A stretch of DNA of 64,000 nucleotides. Source: Paenibacillus sp. sptzw28 (lineage in GTDB: Bacteria; Bacillota; Bacilli; Paenibacillales; Paenibacillaceae). A program made the position numbers and the translations under genes. Of this stretch, positions 55,616 to 64,000 are shown in pieces (positions within the stretch are counted from its first letter, which is position 1; each line of letters starts with the position of its first letter). Location of the stretch: contig NZ_CP080545.1 in assembly GCF_019550795.1 (NCBI RefSeq), positions 637,001 to 701,000 on the forward strand, given 5' to 3'. The notes beneath the pieces are model-generated. The model was not told the origin of the DNA, ran no database searches, and saw nothing but the letters and a program-made list of their open reading frames with translations.

Positions 55616-55639
55616 ATCGCCGCTTATGGAGGTATCCGG

Positions 55640-56047
55640 ATGAGCACCTTTTTATTAGAAATCGTCACGCCTGAGCGCAAAGTGTACGCTGAGGAAGTCA
55701 ATATGGTGATCGTCAAGGGGCAGGAAGGCGAATTGGGAATATTACCGAATCACATTCCGCTTGTTACGCCGCTAAAGATTGCTCCGGTTATCATAAAGAA
55801 AGACCGCTCCGAGGAAGCTGTCGCCGTGCATGGCGGCTTTATCGAAGTCCGCAAGGACAAAGTCGTAATCTTGGCCGAAAGCGCCGAATTGCCGGGTGAC
55901 ATTGATCCCGATCGGGCACTATCGGCAAAGCAGCGGGCTGAGCAGCGTATGAGCGGAAAACGCGATGAGTATGATTTCCGCCGTGCTGAACTTGCTTTGC
56001 AGCGCGCAATGAATCGCTTGGAAGTTAAAGAACGATTCAACGGATAG
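55640..56047 (+). CDS. atpC: ATP synthase subunit epsilon
   Basis: A 135-residue epsilon subunit: N-terminal beta-sandwich (EIVTPERKVYAEEV, GQEGELGILPNHIPLVTPLK) and C-terminal two-helix domain rich in Arg and Ala that can inhibit ATP hydrolysis. It is the last gene of the operon, and a strong terminator follows. Confidence 0.96.
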   Translation: MSTFLLEIVTPERKVYAEEVNMVIVKGQEGELGILPNHIPLVTPLKIAPVIIKKDRSEEAVAVHGGFIEVRKDKVVILAESAELPGDIDPDRALSAKQRAEQRMSGKRDEYDFRRAELALQRAMNRLEVKERFNG

Positions 56048-56062
56048 ACTGAATGTCAAGTA

Positions 56063-56100
56063 ATAACGCCGCCATACGATTTCGTATGGCGGCGTTATTT
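56063..56100. terminator. Intrinsic terminator of the atp operon
   Basis: AACGCCGCCATACGA (56065-56079) pairs perfectly with CGTATGGCGGCGTT around a tiny loop and is followed by ATTTG. It also faces the convergent coat gene. Confidence 0.9.
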
Positions 56101-56145
56101 GATTAGGCTTAGATTTGATCTAATTATATGTCGACACGGGGTCTC

Positions 56146-56736
56146 TTACTGCATACCAGGTTGATTCATTTGTGTCATTGGCGCAGTTCCATATGAATTC
56201 ATAAAGGTGTTTGTCGTCGTATCTTTAAGTGTCGGTACCTGATAATATCCTTTATGGTTAGCGTATTGGAATCCTTCGTAAGCCATATCGGCAGAAGAGT
56301 TAGCTGCTGCTTGCATCATACCGCGAAGGGTTGGATTAGCCATTTCAAGTGCGGCCTTCATCTTTAAAGAAGCCGTCTGCTTATGGCAGTTCACTACACA
56401 AATGGTGACATCAACATCGTCGATTTCTTCACTGCTCATTGCCGGTGCTTGAGTTTGCGGATTACGCAATCCGTACTCAGGTTGGAACGACCTGTTCATA
56501 GTAACACCCACATTCGTTCGCCGAGCGGGTATAGCCTGAGCAGCGCCCTGTTGATTGGCAATCTGGACCATGTTGTTATATTCCATCGTCAATGCATTGA
56601 TGTGCCTGTCCATCATCGCCTGTAATTGTTGGTCTCTGGCATAAGGACGATAAAGCTTCATTGTGTTCAATCCATGAATTGCATCGCTTAAAACTTCGTG
56701 CAGCTCTAATACCTCATGTGCTCCAAGTGTATTCAT
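56146..56736 (-). CDS. Spore coat protein, CotF-like
   Basis: A 196-residue protein with the CotF/YhcQ-type helical pattern: HEVLELHEVLSDAIHGLNTMKLYRPYARD near the N terminus (two-helix segment), a low-complexity middle with Gln, Asn and Pro, a CVVNCHKQTASLKMKAALE helix, and a tail ending in Met, Gln, Asn and Gly (MTQMNQPGMQ). CotF-family proteins are part of the spore coat or spore-associated. It is convergent with atpC. GGAGG lies 13 bases ahead of the ATG and AAAGG closer. Confidence 0.8.
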   Translation of the reverse strand: MNTLGAHEVLELHEVLSDAIHGLNTMKLYRPYARDQQLQAMMDRHINALTMEYNNMVQIANQQGAAQAIPARRTNVGVTMNRSFQPEYGLRNPQTQAPAMSSEEIDDVDVTICVVNCHKQTASLKMKAALEMANPTLRGMMQAAANSSADMAYEGFQYANHKGYYQVPTLKDTTTNTFMNSYGTAPMTQMNQPGMQ

Positions 56737-56872
56737 GTCCTTTTACAGTCCTCCGATTAAGTTAGTTTTGCATCAACACCTTTCCATTGTCTTCTAAAAA
56801 AGAACAAATTATTCATTTATTCGAGAAAAAAACGCAGGGAATGGGGCAGTCCTGTTCATAACGGTGAAAAAT

Positions 56873-56929
56873 TTGACGCGCTCCCCCATGCGGTCTATAC
56901 TGTACTGAGTGATAATGGTTCTCAATATT
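56873..56929 (+). promoter_or_regulatory. SigA promoter with a Fur-like box
   Basis: TTGACG (56873-56878) and TATACT (56896-56901) are spaced by 17 bases. GATAATGGTTCTCAATATT (56911-56929) matches the classic 19-base Fur box at 14 positions and lies at the transcription start. Iron-dependent repression of the genes from 56964 is inferred. Confidence 0.6.
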
Positions 56930-56963
56930 GTATGGCATCAGGTGAAGGGACGGTTAATCTTTT

Positions 56964-58463
56964 ATGAAGAAGGCGTCAGCTTTTGAAATTGTCGCGGCGC
57001 GCTGCTGGAATTTATTAAACGAGGGACGGCCGTTTACGCCGATCTTTGTTGTGGGTGCGTATGCGCTTTATCATATGCGGGAATGGTCCGACCCATTGTT
57101 TTGGGCATCGATTGGAATTGGTCTTCTTGCAGCGCTTCCGGTTTTCGCGCTTTATTTTATTTTTGATTTTCCGCTTTTTTTAAGAAATTATTTGTGGCTG
57201 CCGGTGGTTGCAGCGCTTGTGGTGTGGCGGGAAGCTCCGCTTGATCTTGGCCTGTACGGGTCGGCGCTGGCGTTATTCTTATTCTTCACGATCTACTTCT
57301 GGGGGACGTTCTATTATCACCTCCGTATAGGGACATCATGGTGGAACTTCAAACGGTTCTGGAAACTGGTGCTGAAGAACAGCGACTCGACGAGCGGCAA
57401 TGCTCAGGAACAGATGCCCAAGTTTCTTCTCCTGCTGTTTATCGTGGATGTGGCGGGGAGACGGTGGCTGTCCGGGGGTGCCGGGCCGGAGGGGAGTTTC
57501 TCCTGGGGAACGTATACGTTTTTTGTAATTGGACTGGCTCTATACGCTTGGATCCTGCATCGGAATTTGTTTGACTGGAAGCCTAAAGAAATTCAGACAT
57601 ATACCAACAATGCTGATGTACCGGAGCAGGCGCTGAGCGAAAAGGTATTCGTGCTTGTGATCGACGGAATGCGGAAGGACCGGTTCGAGGAGGCGGATGC
57701 GCCGTTCCTGAAGAAGTGGCGGGCTGGGGGAACGGAATACACCCAGATGGAGACGGTATATCCTGCGAGAACCGTCGTATGCTTCTCTTCGATGTTTACC
57801 GGCACTTACCCGCGCGAGCATGGAATTACATCGAATATGGTATGGAAGCTCGGAATTAAGGTGGAATCGATTTTCGATAGCCTGAGGAAGATAGGGAAGC
57901 GGGGCAGGCTTCTAGGTATAGCGCATTTGATAGATTCCATGGGCGACGATGTAGAGAGTGTAACGGCAGTCATGCATAACGACAAAGCGGACCGTAACAT
58001 CATGGAGCGGGCGAAGCTTATTATGACGGAGCAGAACCCCGATTTGCTGGTCGTGCAGTTCATAGCAACAGATCAGACCGGGCACAGCATGGGAGCACTG
58101 TATGACGAATACCGGTTGAAAATTGAAGAAGCGGACCGGCTGATCGCAGAGTTTGCCGCTTGGCTGGAAAGTCGCGGTTATGCGGACAATGCAACGTTTA
58201 TTGTATGCGCCGACCATGGACAAGCCGACGGAATTGGCGGCCATGGGCATCTGGACGAAGGCGAACGGTATGTGCCGTTCTTTATGTATGGGCCGGCAAT
58301 AAGGGCTGGTGTAAAAGTGGAAGAGAAGCATTCGCTAGTGTCTGTCGCGCCGACTTTGAGCTACTTGTTAGGTGCGCCTTATCCAGGCAGCAGCCGGGGA
58401 CCGGTGCTCGTTGACGCATTCGGGACGGCAGGCAAGCAAACGAGAAAGACCAAAATCGGCTAA
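56964..58463 (+). CDS. Membrane-anchored alkaline phosphatase-superfamily phosphodiesterase
   Basis: A 499-residue protein with an N-terminal membrane part (about five or six helices, residues 25-205) and a C-terminal nucleotide pyrophosphatase/phosphodiesterase domain (about 225-490). Metal and nucleophile residues are in VLVIDGMRKD, PARTVVCFSSMFTG (Thr nucleophile), ATDQTGHSMG and CADHGQADGIGGHGH. The catalytic part may act on a lipid- or wall-linked phosphodiester. Together with the GT2 and GT-C genes behind it, it suggests assembly or modification of a surface glycopolymer. The ribosome site is weak. A Fur-like box lies upstream. Confidence 0.78.
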   Translation: MKKASAFEIVAARCWNLLNEGRPFTPIFVVGAYALYHMREWSDPLFWASIGIGLLAALPVFALYFIFDFPLFLRNYLWLPVVAALVVWREAPLDLGLYGSALALFLFFTIYFWGTFYYHLRIGTSWWNFKRFWKLVLKNSDSTSGNAQEQMPKFLLLLFIVDVAGRRWLSGGAGPEGSFSWGTYTFFVIGLALYAWILHRNLFDWKPKEIQTYTNNADVPEQALSEKVFVLVIDGMRKDRFEEADAPFLKKWRAGGTEYTQMETVYPARTVVCFSSMFTGTYPREHGITSNMVWKLGIKVESIFDSLRKIGKRGRLLGIAHLIDSMGDDVESVTAVMHNDKADRNIMERAKLIMTEQNPDLLVVQFIATDQTGHSMGALYDEYRLKIEEADRLIAEFAAWLESRGYADNATFIVCADHGQADGIGGHGHLDEGERYVPFFMYGPAIRAGVKVEEKHSLVSVAPTLSYLLGAPYPGSSRGPVLVDAFGTAGKQTRKTKIG

Positions 58464-58503
58464 ACGGATTGTCCGGGCAGCCAGAACTTCGACAAGAAAG
58501 AAG

Positions 58504-59280
58504 ATGGACAGCGTGGAACAGCGGAAATTGGTCGTTTTTTTGCCTGCTTATAACGAAGAGTTGAATATAGCCAAGGTGATCGCGCGCATTCCTCGCGCGG
58601 TAAGGACAGGCTGGCAGGTTGAAGTCGTCGTTATCGACGACGGGTCTACGGACGCGACGGTAGAAATCGCCCGTGCAGCGGGGGCCGACCATATCGTGCA
58701 GTTCGGGAATAACCGGGGTCTCGGAGCGGCAGTGCGCGAAGGGTTGGCGGCTTGCGTACGTCTTGGCGCGGACATCGGACTTATGATAGACGCGGATAAT
58801 GAATATCCGGCGGAGCAAATACCTGAGGTTATCGCGCCGATCTGGGAGGGACGGGCCGACTACACGATGGGCTCCCGCTTTAAAGGCGAAATAAGGGGTA
58901 TGAAGCTTCATCGGCGGATCGGGAATATCTGCTTCACTCTTCTCCAGGCGGTGCTTCTGCGGCGAATCATTTGGGACGGTCAGTCGGGGATGCGGGGATT
59001 CTCCCGCGAAGCGATGGAACGCGCCGATATCATTCACGACTACAATTATGCGCAGGTGCTTACGCTTAACCTGATCAGGCAGGGATTCCGAATGGAGGAA
59101 GTGCCCATTCGCTATCGGGTACGTGTGCATGGACAATCTTTTATCAAATTCCGCAAGTATCTCGGGGCTGTACTTCCGGCTATATGGAAAGAAATGCGCC
59201 GTCCTGCTTCAACCGGCGATCTTCAGTCGGAGCGAGGCAAACGGGTTGTTGTCAAGGGCGGCACGAACGTGGCGGAGTAA
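58504..59280 (+). CDS. Family 2 glycosyltransferase, dolichyl-phosphate-mannose-synthase-like
   Basis: A 258-residue GT2 protein with the A-fold: VVFLPAYNEELNIAKVI, VVVIDDGSTDAT, GLMIDADNEYPAEQI (DxD), MGSRFKGEIRGMKLHR and DGQSGMRGFSREAM. No membrane helices are seen, as in soluble DPM1-like enzymes that charge a polyprenyl phosphate with a sugar. ATG 58504 is chosen after GAAAGAAG; GTG 58513 is possible. It lies 40 bases after the phosphodiesterase gene, and the GT-C gene follows: a charge-then-transfer pair on a lipid carrier is a plausible reading. Confidence 0.85.
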   Translation: MDSVEQRKLVVFLPAYNEELNIAKVIARIPRAVRTGWQVEVVVIDDGSTDATVEIARAAGADHIVQFGNNRGLGAAVREGLAACVRLGADIGLMIDADNEYPAEQIPEVIAPIWEGRADYTMGSRFKGEIRGMKLHRRIGNICFTLLQAVLLRRIIWDGQSGMRGFSREAMERADIIHDYNYAQVLTLNLIRQGFRMEEVPIRYRVRVHGQSFIKFRKYLGAVLPAIWKEMRRPASTGDLQSERGKRVVVKGGTNVAE

Positions 59281-59351
59281 GGATGCGCTGTTAGCGGAAC
59301 ATGTGACTGGCCGGCATACGTCCGGCGGCAATGCGGGGAGAGTGGCGAGCG

Positions 59352-60992
59352 GTGTGTGCCGGGGAGAGGAATTTCAGGTTAAAAACAACAGCGGCCCCGG
59401 CTGCGGTGTGTATCTTCGTGCTGCTCTGGACCGCGTACAGTTTGATGCATTTGAGCCCGTACGCGGCGACGTGGGACGAGGTTGATTTTGTGCTGGCGCT
59501 TGACCGGTTTGATTTACTGGCCATGCAGCCTCATTTTCCGGGGTATCCTTATTTTGTATTGGCTGCGATGGCTGTGCACCAATTTGTACCCGATCCGGTA
59601 TACGCGTTCGGGGTAGTAAACGTACTCCTCACAGCATCATCCGCAGCGCCTGTTTGGCTGATTGCACGAAGAATTATGCCCCCGGTATGGTCGGTCGTTG
59701 TCGTGCTGACCGTTATGACTTCACCCTATTTATGGCTTCAAGCGCTGCGGCCGATGTCGGAAGCGGCAGGCATCGCCCTGCTGTGGTGGTTCCTGTGGAG
59801 CTGGTGGCGCGCCATGGAGTGCGGCTCTTGGGGACGAACCGCCTTAGCGTTATGTATGTTCGGTCTGTTGATGGGCGTACGTTTGTCGTTCGCGGCGTGG
59901 GGGTTAGCGATTGTTTGGCTGCTCTTTGTCCGGTGCGCCGCCTGGCGCCGCGAAGGCAAACGTATGCTGCCGCGAATAATCGGGTTCGGCGCAGCTGCTG
60001 CGGCGTTTCAGCTTCTCTGGCTTGCCAGGCTCGCGCTGAGCGAGGGCGGAGTCATCGGGTTTGCGAAGCTTGCTGTCGCATTTACGGAAGGGCACTTCAG
60101 CGATTGGGGCGGCGGGGTAAGCGCGGCCGACCATATGTCGTTCGCCGAGCGGGTATTCCGCTTCACCGGAGACAATCTGCTGTGGAGCGGCATGTTTGCC
60201 CGGTCCATGCCGCTGCTTGCAGCTGCGGCGGCTCTGCTGCTTGCCGCGGTGCTTCGCGCAGGGAGCAGTGCGTCCCTGAGCAGCAGCAAGAGCAACCCCT
60301 TGCCCCTACGGGGCCGAGCGTCTGCATGGCTCCGCCGACCGGCGCTGCCCGGAGCACTCGCCGTGCTGGCAGGCGCCTATGGCGTTTGGGCGCTGCTTGC
60401 CCAAAACATCGATAAGCCGCGCCACATTACACCGTTGATCGGTGTCATCTGGCTGCTGCTGCTTACCGTGTTCCGCGCGATCCCTCAGCCTGATTCGGCT
60501 CCGGGGTCGCCTCCTGGATCAGCATCCTCCCGGGCTGTTGTCCGCGGAGTAAGGGTTCGCCGGGCGCTGCAGGCGGCGGGCTTGGTGCTCGCTGCCTGCG
60601 TCATTGCCTTCCAAAGCGCGCAGGGCGGCGCACTTGCGATACGCCAGGCGGACGAGCCGCCGGCCGTCTATCAGCTTGCTGCTATGCTGAGCAAGGAATA
60701 TGGCGCCGATGATACTAACCGGGCGGTCGTGTATACATGGGAGGAAACGCGAGTGCTCGAATATTTGCATACGCCGGTAGCAAACCGCCAGATCCTGACT
60801 TATTCCTACTTTATTGCCGATGTGAAGGCGAATCCCGCTGCGACCATTTTGCTCACGGATCATGTTCTGAACGGCTTCGAAGCTCAAGTGGGCTCGTTGC
60901 GAAGCAAGGTCAAGGCAGTTGCCTCTTTCAGGAGCGAGGCCTTATTCGACCCGGTCTATCACGATATAACATTATACGAATGGATACGTTAA
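59352..60992 (+). CDS. Membrane glycosyltransferase of the GT-C (family 39-like) type
   Basis: About 546 residues with roughly ten membrane helices. The first extracytoplasmic loop contains TWDEVDFVLAL and HFPGYPYFV, the GT-C pattern with an acidic catalytic residue. The enzyme would use a polyprenyl-phosphate sugar, probably made by the GT2 just upstream, to glycosylate a protein or polymer on the outer side. A Ser/Pro-rich loop of low complexity occurs around residues 310-330 and again near 395. GTG 59352 has GGGGAGAG nine bases upstream; ATG 59331 is an alternative. The DNA is very GC-rich here. Confidence 0.75.
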   Translation: MCAGERNFRLKTTAAPAAVCIFVLLWTAYSLMHLSPYAATWDEVDFVLALDRFDLLAMQPHFPGYPYFVLAAMAVHQFVPDPVYAFGVVNVLLTASSAAPVWLIARRIMPPVWSVVVVLTVMTSPYLWLQALRPMSEAAGIALLWWFLWSWWRAMECGSWGRTALALCMFGLLMGVRLSFAAWGLAIVWLLFVRCAAWRREGKRMLPRIIGFGAAAAAFQLLWLARLALSEGGVIGFAKLAVAFTEGHFSDWGGGVSAADHMSFAERVFRFTGDNLLWSGMFARSMPLLAAAAALLLAAVLRAGSSASLSSSKSNPLPLRGRASAWLRRPALPGALAVLAGAYGVWALLAQNIDKPRHITPLIGVIWLLLLTVFRAIPQPDSAPGSPPGSASSRAVVRGVRVRRALQAAGLVLAACVIAFQSAQGGALAIRQADEPPAVYQLAAMLSKEYGADDTNRAVVYTWEETRVLEYLHTPVANRQILTYSYFIADVKANPAATILLTDHVLNGFEAQVGSLRSKVKAVASFRSEALFDPVYHDITLYEWIR

Positions 60993-61096
60993 CAAGGGAG
61001 TCCTACGCTCGCCGCAAGGCGCGAGCTCCTATTTGCCTGTCCGGCAGAAGTACGGCAAACGTCAACGGATTGTTGAAAACTACTCTCAAATAGATA

Positions 61097-61129
61097 TTGA
61101 CACTCTCATTGAAAATGATTATCATTGTC
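61097..61129 (+). promoter_or_regulatory. SigA promoter overlapped by a Fur box
   Basis: TTGACA (61097-61102) and TATCAT (61120-61125) have a 17-base spacer. GAAAATGATTATCATTGTC (61111-61129) overlaps the -10 and matches the Fur consensus closely, so Fur with iron should block the FTR1 pair. Confidence 0.85.
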
Positions 61130-61174
61130 TACGTGATCAGGATAACAAGACATACTACTACAGAAGGTGAAACG

Positions 61175-61978
61175 ATGCGTTCAATTTTGAAAACCGCGAT
61201 GCTGGCCGTTGCGTTTTTCCTGGCACTCGCCCCTACAGGCGTCTGGGCTTATTCTTACGGGGATGCTAACAAGGAAGACGTTGCTGAAACCTTCAAGCTG
61301 ATTGTTTCTTCGCTTAACCAATCCCCTGCCGACTGGAATGCCGCAGCTGAAGCGCATAAAGCCCGGCGTGCGGAAATCGCATCCCACTTCGGTGCAGCGG
61401 TTGCCGCTACACTGGATAAGAACATAGAATCCCGTAAAGCGGATATTGTGATCGCCAATTACAAGGCACTGCTTGTCATGAACCTTGACAGGCGCTTTAA
61501 CAATGCGATCGAATCCATAAAAGACTACACGCAGGCTAAGCTTCTGCTCGCCAAAGCGAAAGCGACATTCGAGACGCTCGAGCCATATGCGGAAGCCAAG
61601 CTGACCAAAGAGCAAATCGCCGGCATTAATAACGATTTTAATAAGGCGCTTGACGACATCGGCAATCCCGGGTTGTTCGGAGTAGGCAAGAAAGAGGCCG
61701 ATCCCGAAGGGCTTAAAACTGCTGTTAACAGAATTTATGATGAGGTTAAGCCATTGTTCCCTTACCAGGACGGTAAGGCTAATACAGATAGCAGCAATAC
61801 CGCAGCGCCGGGCGATACCACCGCGAACAACGGCGGCGAGATTGACGGTACGCAAAAACACGCTCCGATGGAGCGAGCTGAAAAAACCAACACCTCCGTT
61901 ACAATCGGCGTCATCGGAGGAGTTATCGTCATAGGCGCCGGCGCCGTCTGGTGGGCCCGCCGAAGAGGCTTTTTCTGA
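61175..61978 (+). CDS. Extracytoplasmic helical protein with C-terminal membrane anchor, partner of the FTR1 permease
   Basis: A 267-residue protein: signal peptide (1-25, ending GVWAYS), a helical domain (about 28-195), an Asn/Ser/Thr/Gly linker, and a C-terminal membrane helix (VTIGVIGGVIVIGAGAVWW) followed by ARRRGFF. It lacks a cupredoxin motif. In Bacillus EfeU (YwbL) an extracytoplasmic helical region is fused in front of the FTR1 domain; I infer that here it is a separate gene. GAAGGTGAAACG precedes the ATG. It shares the Fur-box promoter with the permease 64 bases downstream. Confidence 0.7.
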   Translation: MRSILKTAMLAVAFFLALAPTGVWAYSYGDANKEDVAETFKLIVSSLNQSPADWNAAAEAHKARRAEIASHFGAAVAATLDKNIESRKADIVIANYKALLVMNLDRRFNNAIESIKDYTQAKLLLAKAKATFETLEPYAEAKLTKEQIAGINNDFNKALDDIGNPGLFGVGKKEADPEGLKTAVNRIYDEVKPLFPYQDGKANTDSSNTAAPGDTTANNGGEIDGTQKHAPMERAEKTNTSVTIGVIGGVIVIGAGAVWWARRRGFF

Positions 61979-62042
61979 GAATAACCCGCGAACCACAGCT
62001 GTCCAATGCTCAAGCCTCATTTTTTAAGGAGTGGATTACACC

Positions 62043-63074
62043 ATGAATTTGCAAGCTTTTCTCATCACATTTCGCGAAGGTTTCGAAGCGATCCTGATCG
62101 TCGGAATCATTGTGTCGTATCTAAAACGGATCGGTCAATCAAGATGGAGCAAGTGGGTCTGGCTCGGCGTAACATTGGCTGTTATTGCCAGCTTTGGCGT
62201 TGCTTTCGTGTTTCAAACCGTGCTGGACGGCTATGCGACGATGGGCAGCAAAGATTATTTGCGTATCGGCATCCTCTTAGTGTCCTCCGCTTTGCTCACG
62301 CATATGATTCTATTCATGAGCAAGCAAAACCGCGAAATGCGAAATAAGCTGCAAAATAAAGTGGAGCTCATTCTGACAACCGGCGGAGCGATTAATATGG
62401 TCGTTCATTCTTTTCTGGTCACGCTTCGCGAAGGCGTCGAAACGGTATTTTTCTTTGCCGCTATCTCGCAAGGCGACATTTCGCAAGCGCTGCAAAGCTG
62501 GGGCGCACTGCTTGGTCTTCTATGTGCAGCGGTTTTGGGGCTTGTCGTATTCAAAGGGAGCAAGAAAGTTCAGATCGGTACCTTCTTCAAAGCGACGAGC
62601 GTTTTTCTCATCCTTATTGCCGCGGGACTTTTCGTACAGGCAATCGGTGTTATGCAGGATCTGAAGCTGATTGGGACCGTCTATCACACTCCCGGCGGCG
62701 ACGTCGGTGAAGTATACGATATCACATGGCTCATGCCCGAGCATCCGATAGACGAGGCCAATTACATTCGGGACACAGGACATCATCCGCTCATTAACGG
62801 ACAGGTGGGCATTTTCTTCAAAGCCTTCCTCGGGTATTCCGAGGCGCCTTCCGTAGAGGAGTTTGCCGGGTACTGGCTGTATTTCGTGTTCGTGTTCATT
62901 CTGCTTGCTAGGCAGAAGAAAGTCGCTTCGATGGAGGACAAATCGTCACCGGCTCTTGCAAGTTCCGCTGAGAATGGCGCTCCGGCACAAAATACCACAA
63001 CAGCGCTCCATCAGGAGCCTTCCGTCAGAATTCCCGAGAGCGAACCCGCTCTTGCTTCGGGGAGCAAAGTTTAA
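62043..63074 (+). CDS. FTR1-family iron permease (EfeU-like)
   Basis: A 343-residue permease with seven membrane helices and both iron-transport motifs, REGFE (residues 11-15) and REGVE (about 132-136). FTR1/EfeU proteins import iron, usually ferric iron produced by a partner oxidase such as a peroxidase; no EfeB- or EfeO-like gene is seen in the window, so those partners may be elsewhere. The loop containing HTPGGDVGEVYD is extracytoplasmic. A Ser/Ala-rich tail follows the last helix. ATG 62043 has AAGGAG eleven bases ahead. Confidence 0.9.
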   Translation: MNLQAFLITFREGFEAILIVGIIVSYLKRIGQSRWSKWVWLGVTLAVIASFGVAFVFQTVLDGYATMGSKDYLRIGILLVSSALLTHMILFMSKQNREMRNKLQNKVELILTTGGAINMVVHSFLVTLREGVETVFFFAAISQGDISQALQSWGALLGLLCAAVLGLVVFKGSKKVQIGTFFKATSVFLILIAAGLFVQAIGVMQDLKLIGTVYHTPGGDVGEVYDITWLMPEHPIDEANYIRDTGHHPLINGQVGIFFKAFLGYSEAPSVEEFAGYWLYFVFVFILLARQKKVASMEDKSSPALASSAENGAPAQNTTTALHQEPSVRIPESEPALASGSKV

Positions 63075-63080
63075 ATTAAT

Positions 63081-63125
63081 GAGGTTTCCGGGTCGCTATC
63101 CAAGCGGTCCGGGAACCTTTTTTTT
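63081..63125 (+). terminator. Intrinsic terminator of the FTR1 operon
   Basis: AGGTTTCCGGG (63082-63092) pairs with TCCGGGAACCT (63108-63118, G-T pairs included) and is followed by a run of T. Confidence 0.85.
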
Positions 63126-63296
63126 CATCGATCAGGGGCGGGAGCAAGCGAACGTTCATTCTCCGCCGGACCTCCCGGAAGCGCATTCAACTACGTCATA
63201 GACGCAGGTGGATGCTTTTGTTATAATTGTGAGGGTAATTTGACCTGTGGCGAGGCCCCTTCCCGCCTGTATACGACTGTGCACGGAGGCGATTGT

Positions 63297-63668
63297 GTGG
63301 AGAAGTACATCAACAACTATGTGATTGTAACGATCTTCATTTTGCTAGGCATCCTGCTCCCGGTGGTGGCGTTGACCGCCGGCCGTTTGCTTCGGCCGAA
63401 TAAGCCGACGGACGAGAAGAAGACGACGTATGAGAGCGGCAATGAACCTGTTGGGGAAGGTCAAGTCCGCTTTAACATCCGCTATTACCTGTTTGCGTTG
63501 ATGTTTGTAATTTTTGATGTTGAAACCGTTTTTCTATATCCTTGGGCCGTTGCATACAAGCAGCTTGGCCTGTTTGTGCTGGTTGAAATGGCAATTTTCG
63601 TAGGGCTCTTGCTAATCGGTCTTCTATACGCCTGGAAAAAGAAGGTGCTCAAATGGAATTCAATCTAG
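63297..63668 (+). CDS. nuoA: NADH-quinone oxidoreductase subunit A
   Basis: A 123-residue NuoA with three membrane helices. Typical features are the [14 protein letters not shown] loop, [26 protein letters not shown] and the last hydrophobic segment. The start is GTG 63297, with GGAGG seven bases upstream. The gene overlaps nuoB by 16 bases. It is the first gene of a complex I operon that continues beyond the window; a TATAAT near 63223-63228 may belong to its promoter. Confidence 0.95.
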   Translation: MEKYINNYVIVTIFILLGILLPVVALTAGRLLRPNKPTDEKKTTYESGNEPVGEGQVRFNIRYYLFALMFVIFDVETVFLYPWAVAYKQLGLFVLVEMAIFVGLLLIGLLYAWKKKVLKWNSI

Positions 63669-64000
63669 GATCGATCACTCCCGAAGAGCGGCAGGAACTG
63701 GAGCGCAATGTATTTATGGGCACGCTTGAGCAGTTGAAGGCGTGGGCGCGAAGCAACTCGCTTTGGCCGTTAACGTTCGGTCTGGCCTGCTGTGCCATTG
63801 AAATGATGGGCACAGGCGCATCGCACTATGACCTTGACCGATTTGGAGTCATGTTCCGTACGTCGCCCAGACAATCGGACGTGATGATTGTAGCGGGAAC
63901 CGTCACGAAAAAGATGGGTCCGCTGCTTCGCCGCCTCTACGACCAAATGCCGGAACCGAAGTGGGTTATCGCGATGGGCTCCTGCGCTACGGCTGGTGGT
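63653..64000 (+). CDS. nuoB: NADH-quinone oxidoreductase subunit B, partial
   Basis: The first 116 residues of NuoB are visible; the gene runs off the window. The cysteines of the N2 iron-sulfur cluster appear in [11 protein letters not shown] and MGSCATAGG, with [16 protein letters not shown] between them. ATG 63653 lies inside the end of nuoA, so translation is coupled. NuoB passes electrons from the cluster chain to quinone. Confidence 0.96.
   Translation, partial: MEFNLGSITPEERQELERNVFMGTLEQLKAWARSNSLWPLTFGLACCAIEMMGTGASHYDLDRFGVMFRTSPRQSDVMIVAGTVTKKMGPLLRRLYDQMPEPKWVIAMGSCATAGG

Overview
The window reads as a chromosomal segment of a Gram-positive, endospore-forming Firmicute, most probably Paenibacillus or a close relative. 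The evidence is spoIIR, a CotF-type spore coat gene, the housekeeping order prfA-prmC-spoIIR-ywlC-mntP-ywlE-rpiB-ywlG-glyA-upp-mnaA-atp, a complex I (nuo) operon after the ATP synthase, strong GGAGG ribosome sites with frequent GTG/TTG starts, and SigA-type promoters. No rRNA, tRNA, CRISPR array, prophage or insertion sequence was recognised.

Layout. 1-5.6 kb: the end of a tetrapyrrole methylase, an AlkD-like DNA glycosylase, an alpha/beta hydrolase, a DUF1836 protein, a CNNM/CBS transporter and a YtvI-like membrane protein. 5.7-12.8 kb: carbohydrate use, with a neopullulanase, the wreck of its LacI-type regulator, an internally deleted methyltransferase, and a divergent rhamnogalacturonan pair (PL11 lyase and CE12-type esterase). 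12.8-15.5 kb: an unusual fusion of an ArsR-type winged helix to a GyrB-like ATPase domain, divergent from a small protein kinase, then a DsbA-family protein. 15.6-22.6 kb: a cytosolic two-gene signalling unit, a REC-histidine kinase coupled to a 1905-residue hybrid kinase with about 21 HAMP modules. 22.8-34.5 kb: small regulators, thioredoxin, an OmpR/HK pair, a cytochrome b561/molybdopterin fusion, YchF, an MFS exporter, lipoproteins, and a beta-propeller/ThiS-like gene pair. 35-48.5 kb: the conserved block listed above, with a ZTP riboswitch before rpiB-ywlG-glyA and a tiny holin-like toxin gene after glyA. 48.6-56.1 kb: the complete ATP synthase operon atpZ-I-B-E-F-H-A-G-D-C, with a 65-bp tandem repeat array between atpG and atpD. 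56.1-61 kb: a spore coat gene and a phosphodiesterase/glycosyltransferase cluster behind a Fur-like box. 61-63.1 kb: a Fur-controlled FTR1 iron-uptake pair. 63.3-64 kb: the start of the nuo operon.

How the genes work together. The central block joins translation termination (RF1 and its methylase), tRNA threonylcarbamoyl modification, one-carbon and pentose metabolism under ZTP control, pyrimidine salvage, cell-wall sugar supply and oxidative phosphorylation. The accessory regions supply plant-polysaccharide breakdown, several sensory systems and iron acquisition. The best candidates for undescribed biology are the winged-helix/GyrB fusion with its 20-bp palindrome, the repeat array inside the atp operon, the propeller/ubiquitin-like pair and the giant HAMP-array kinase.
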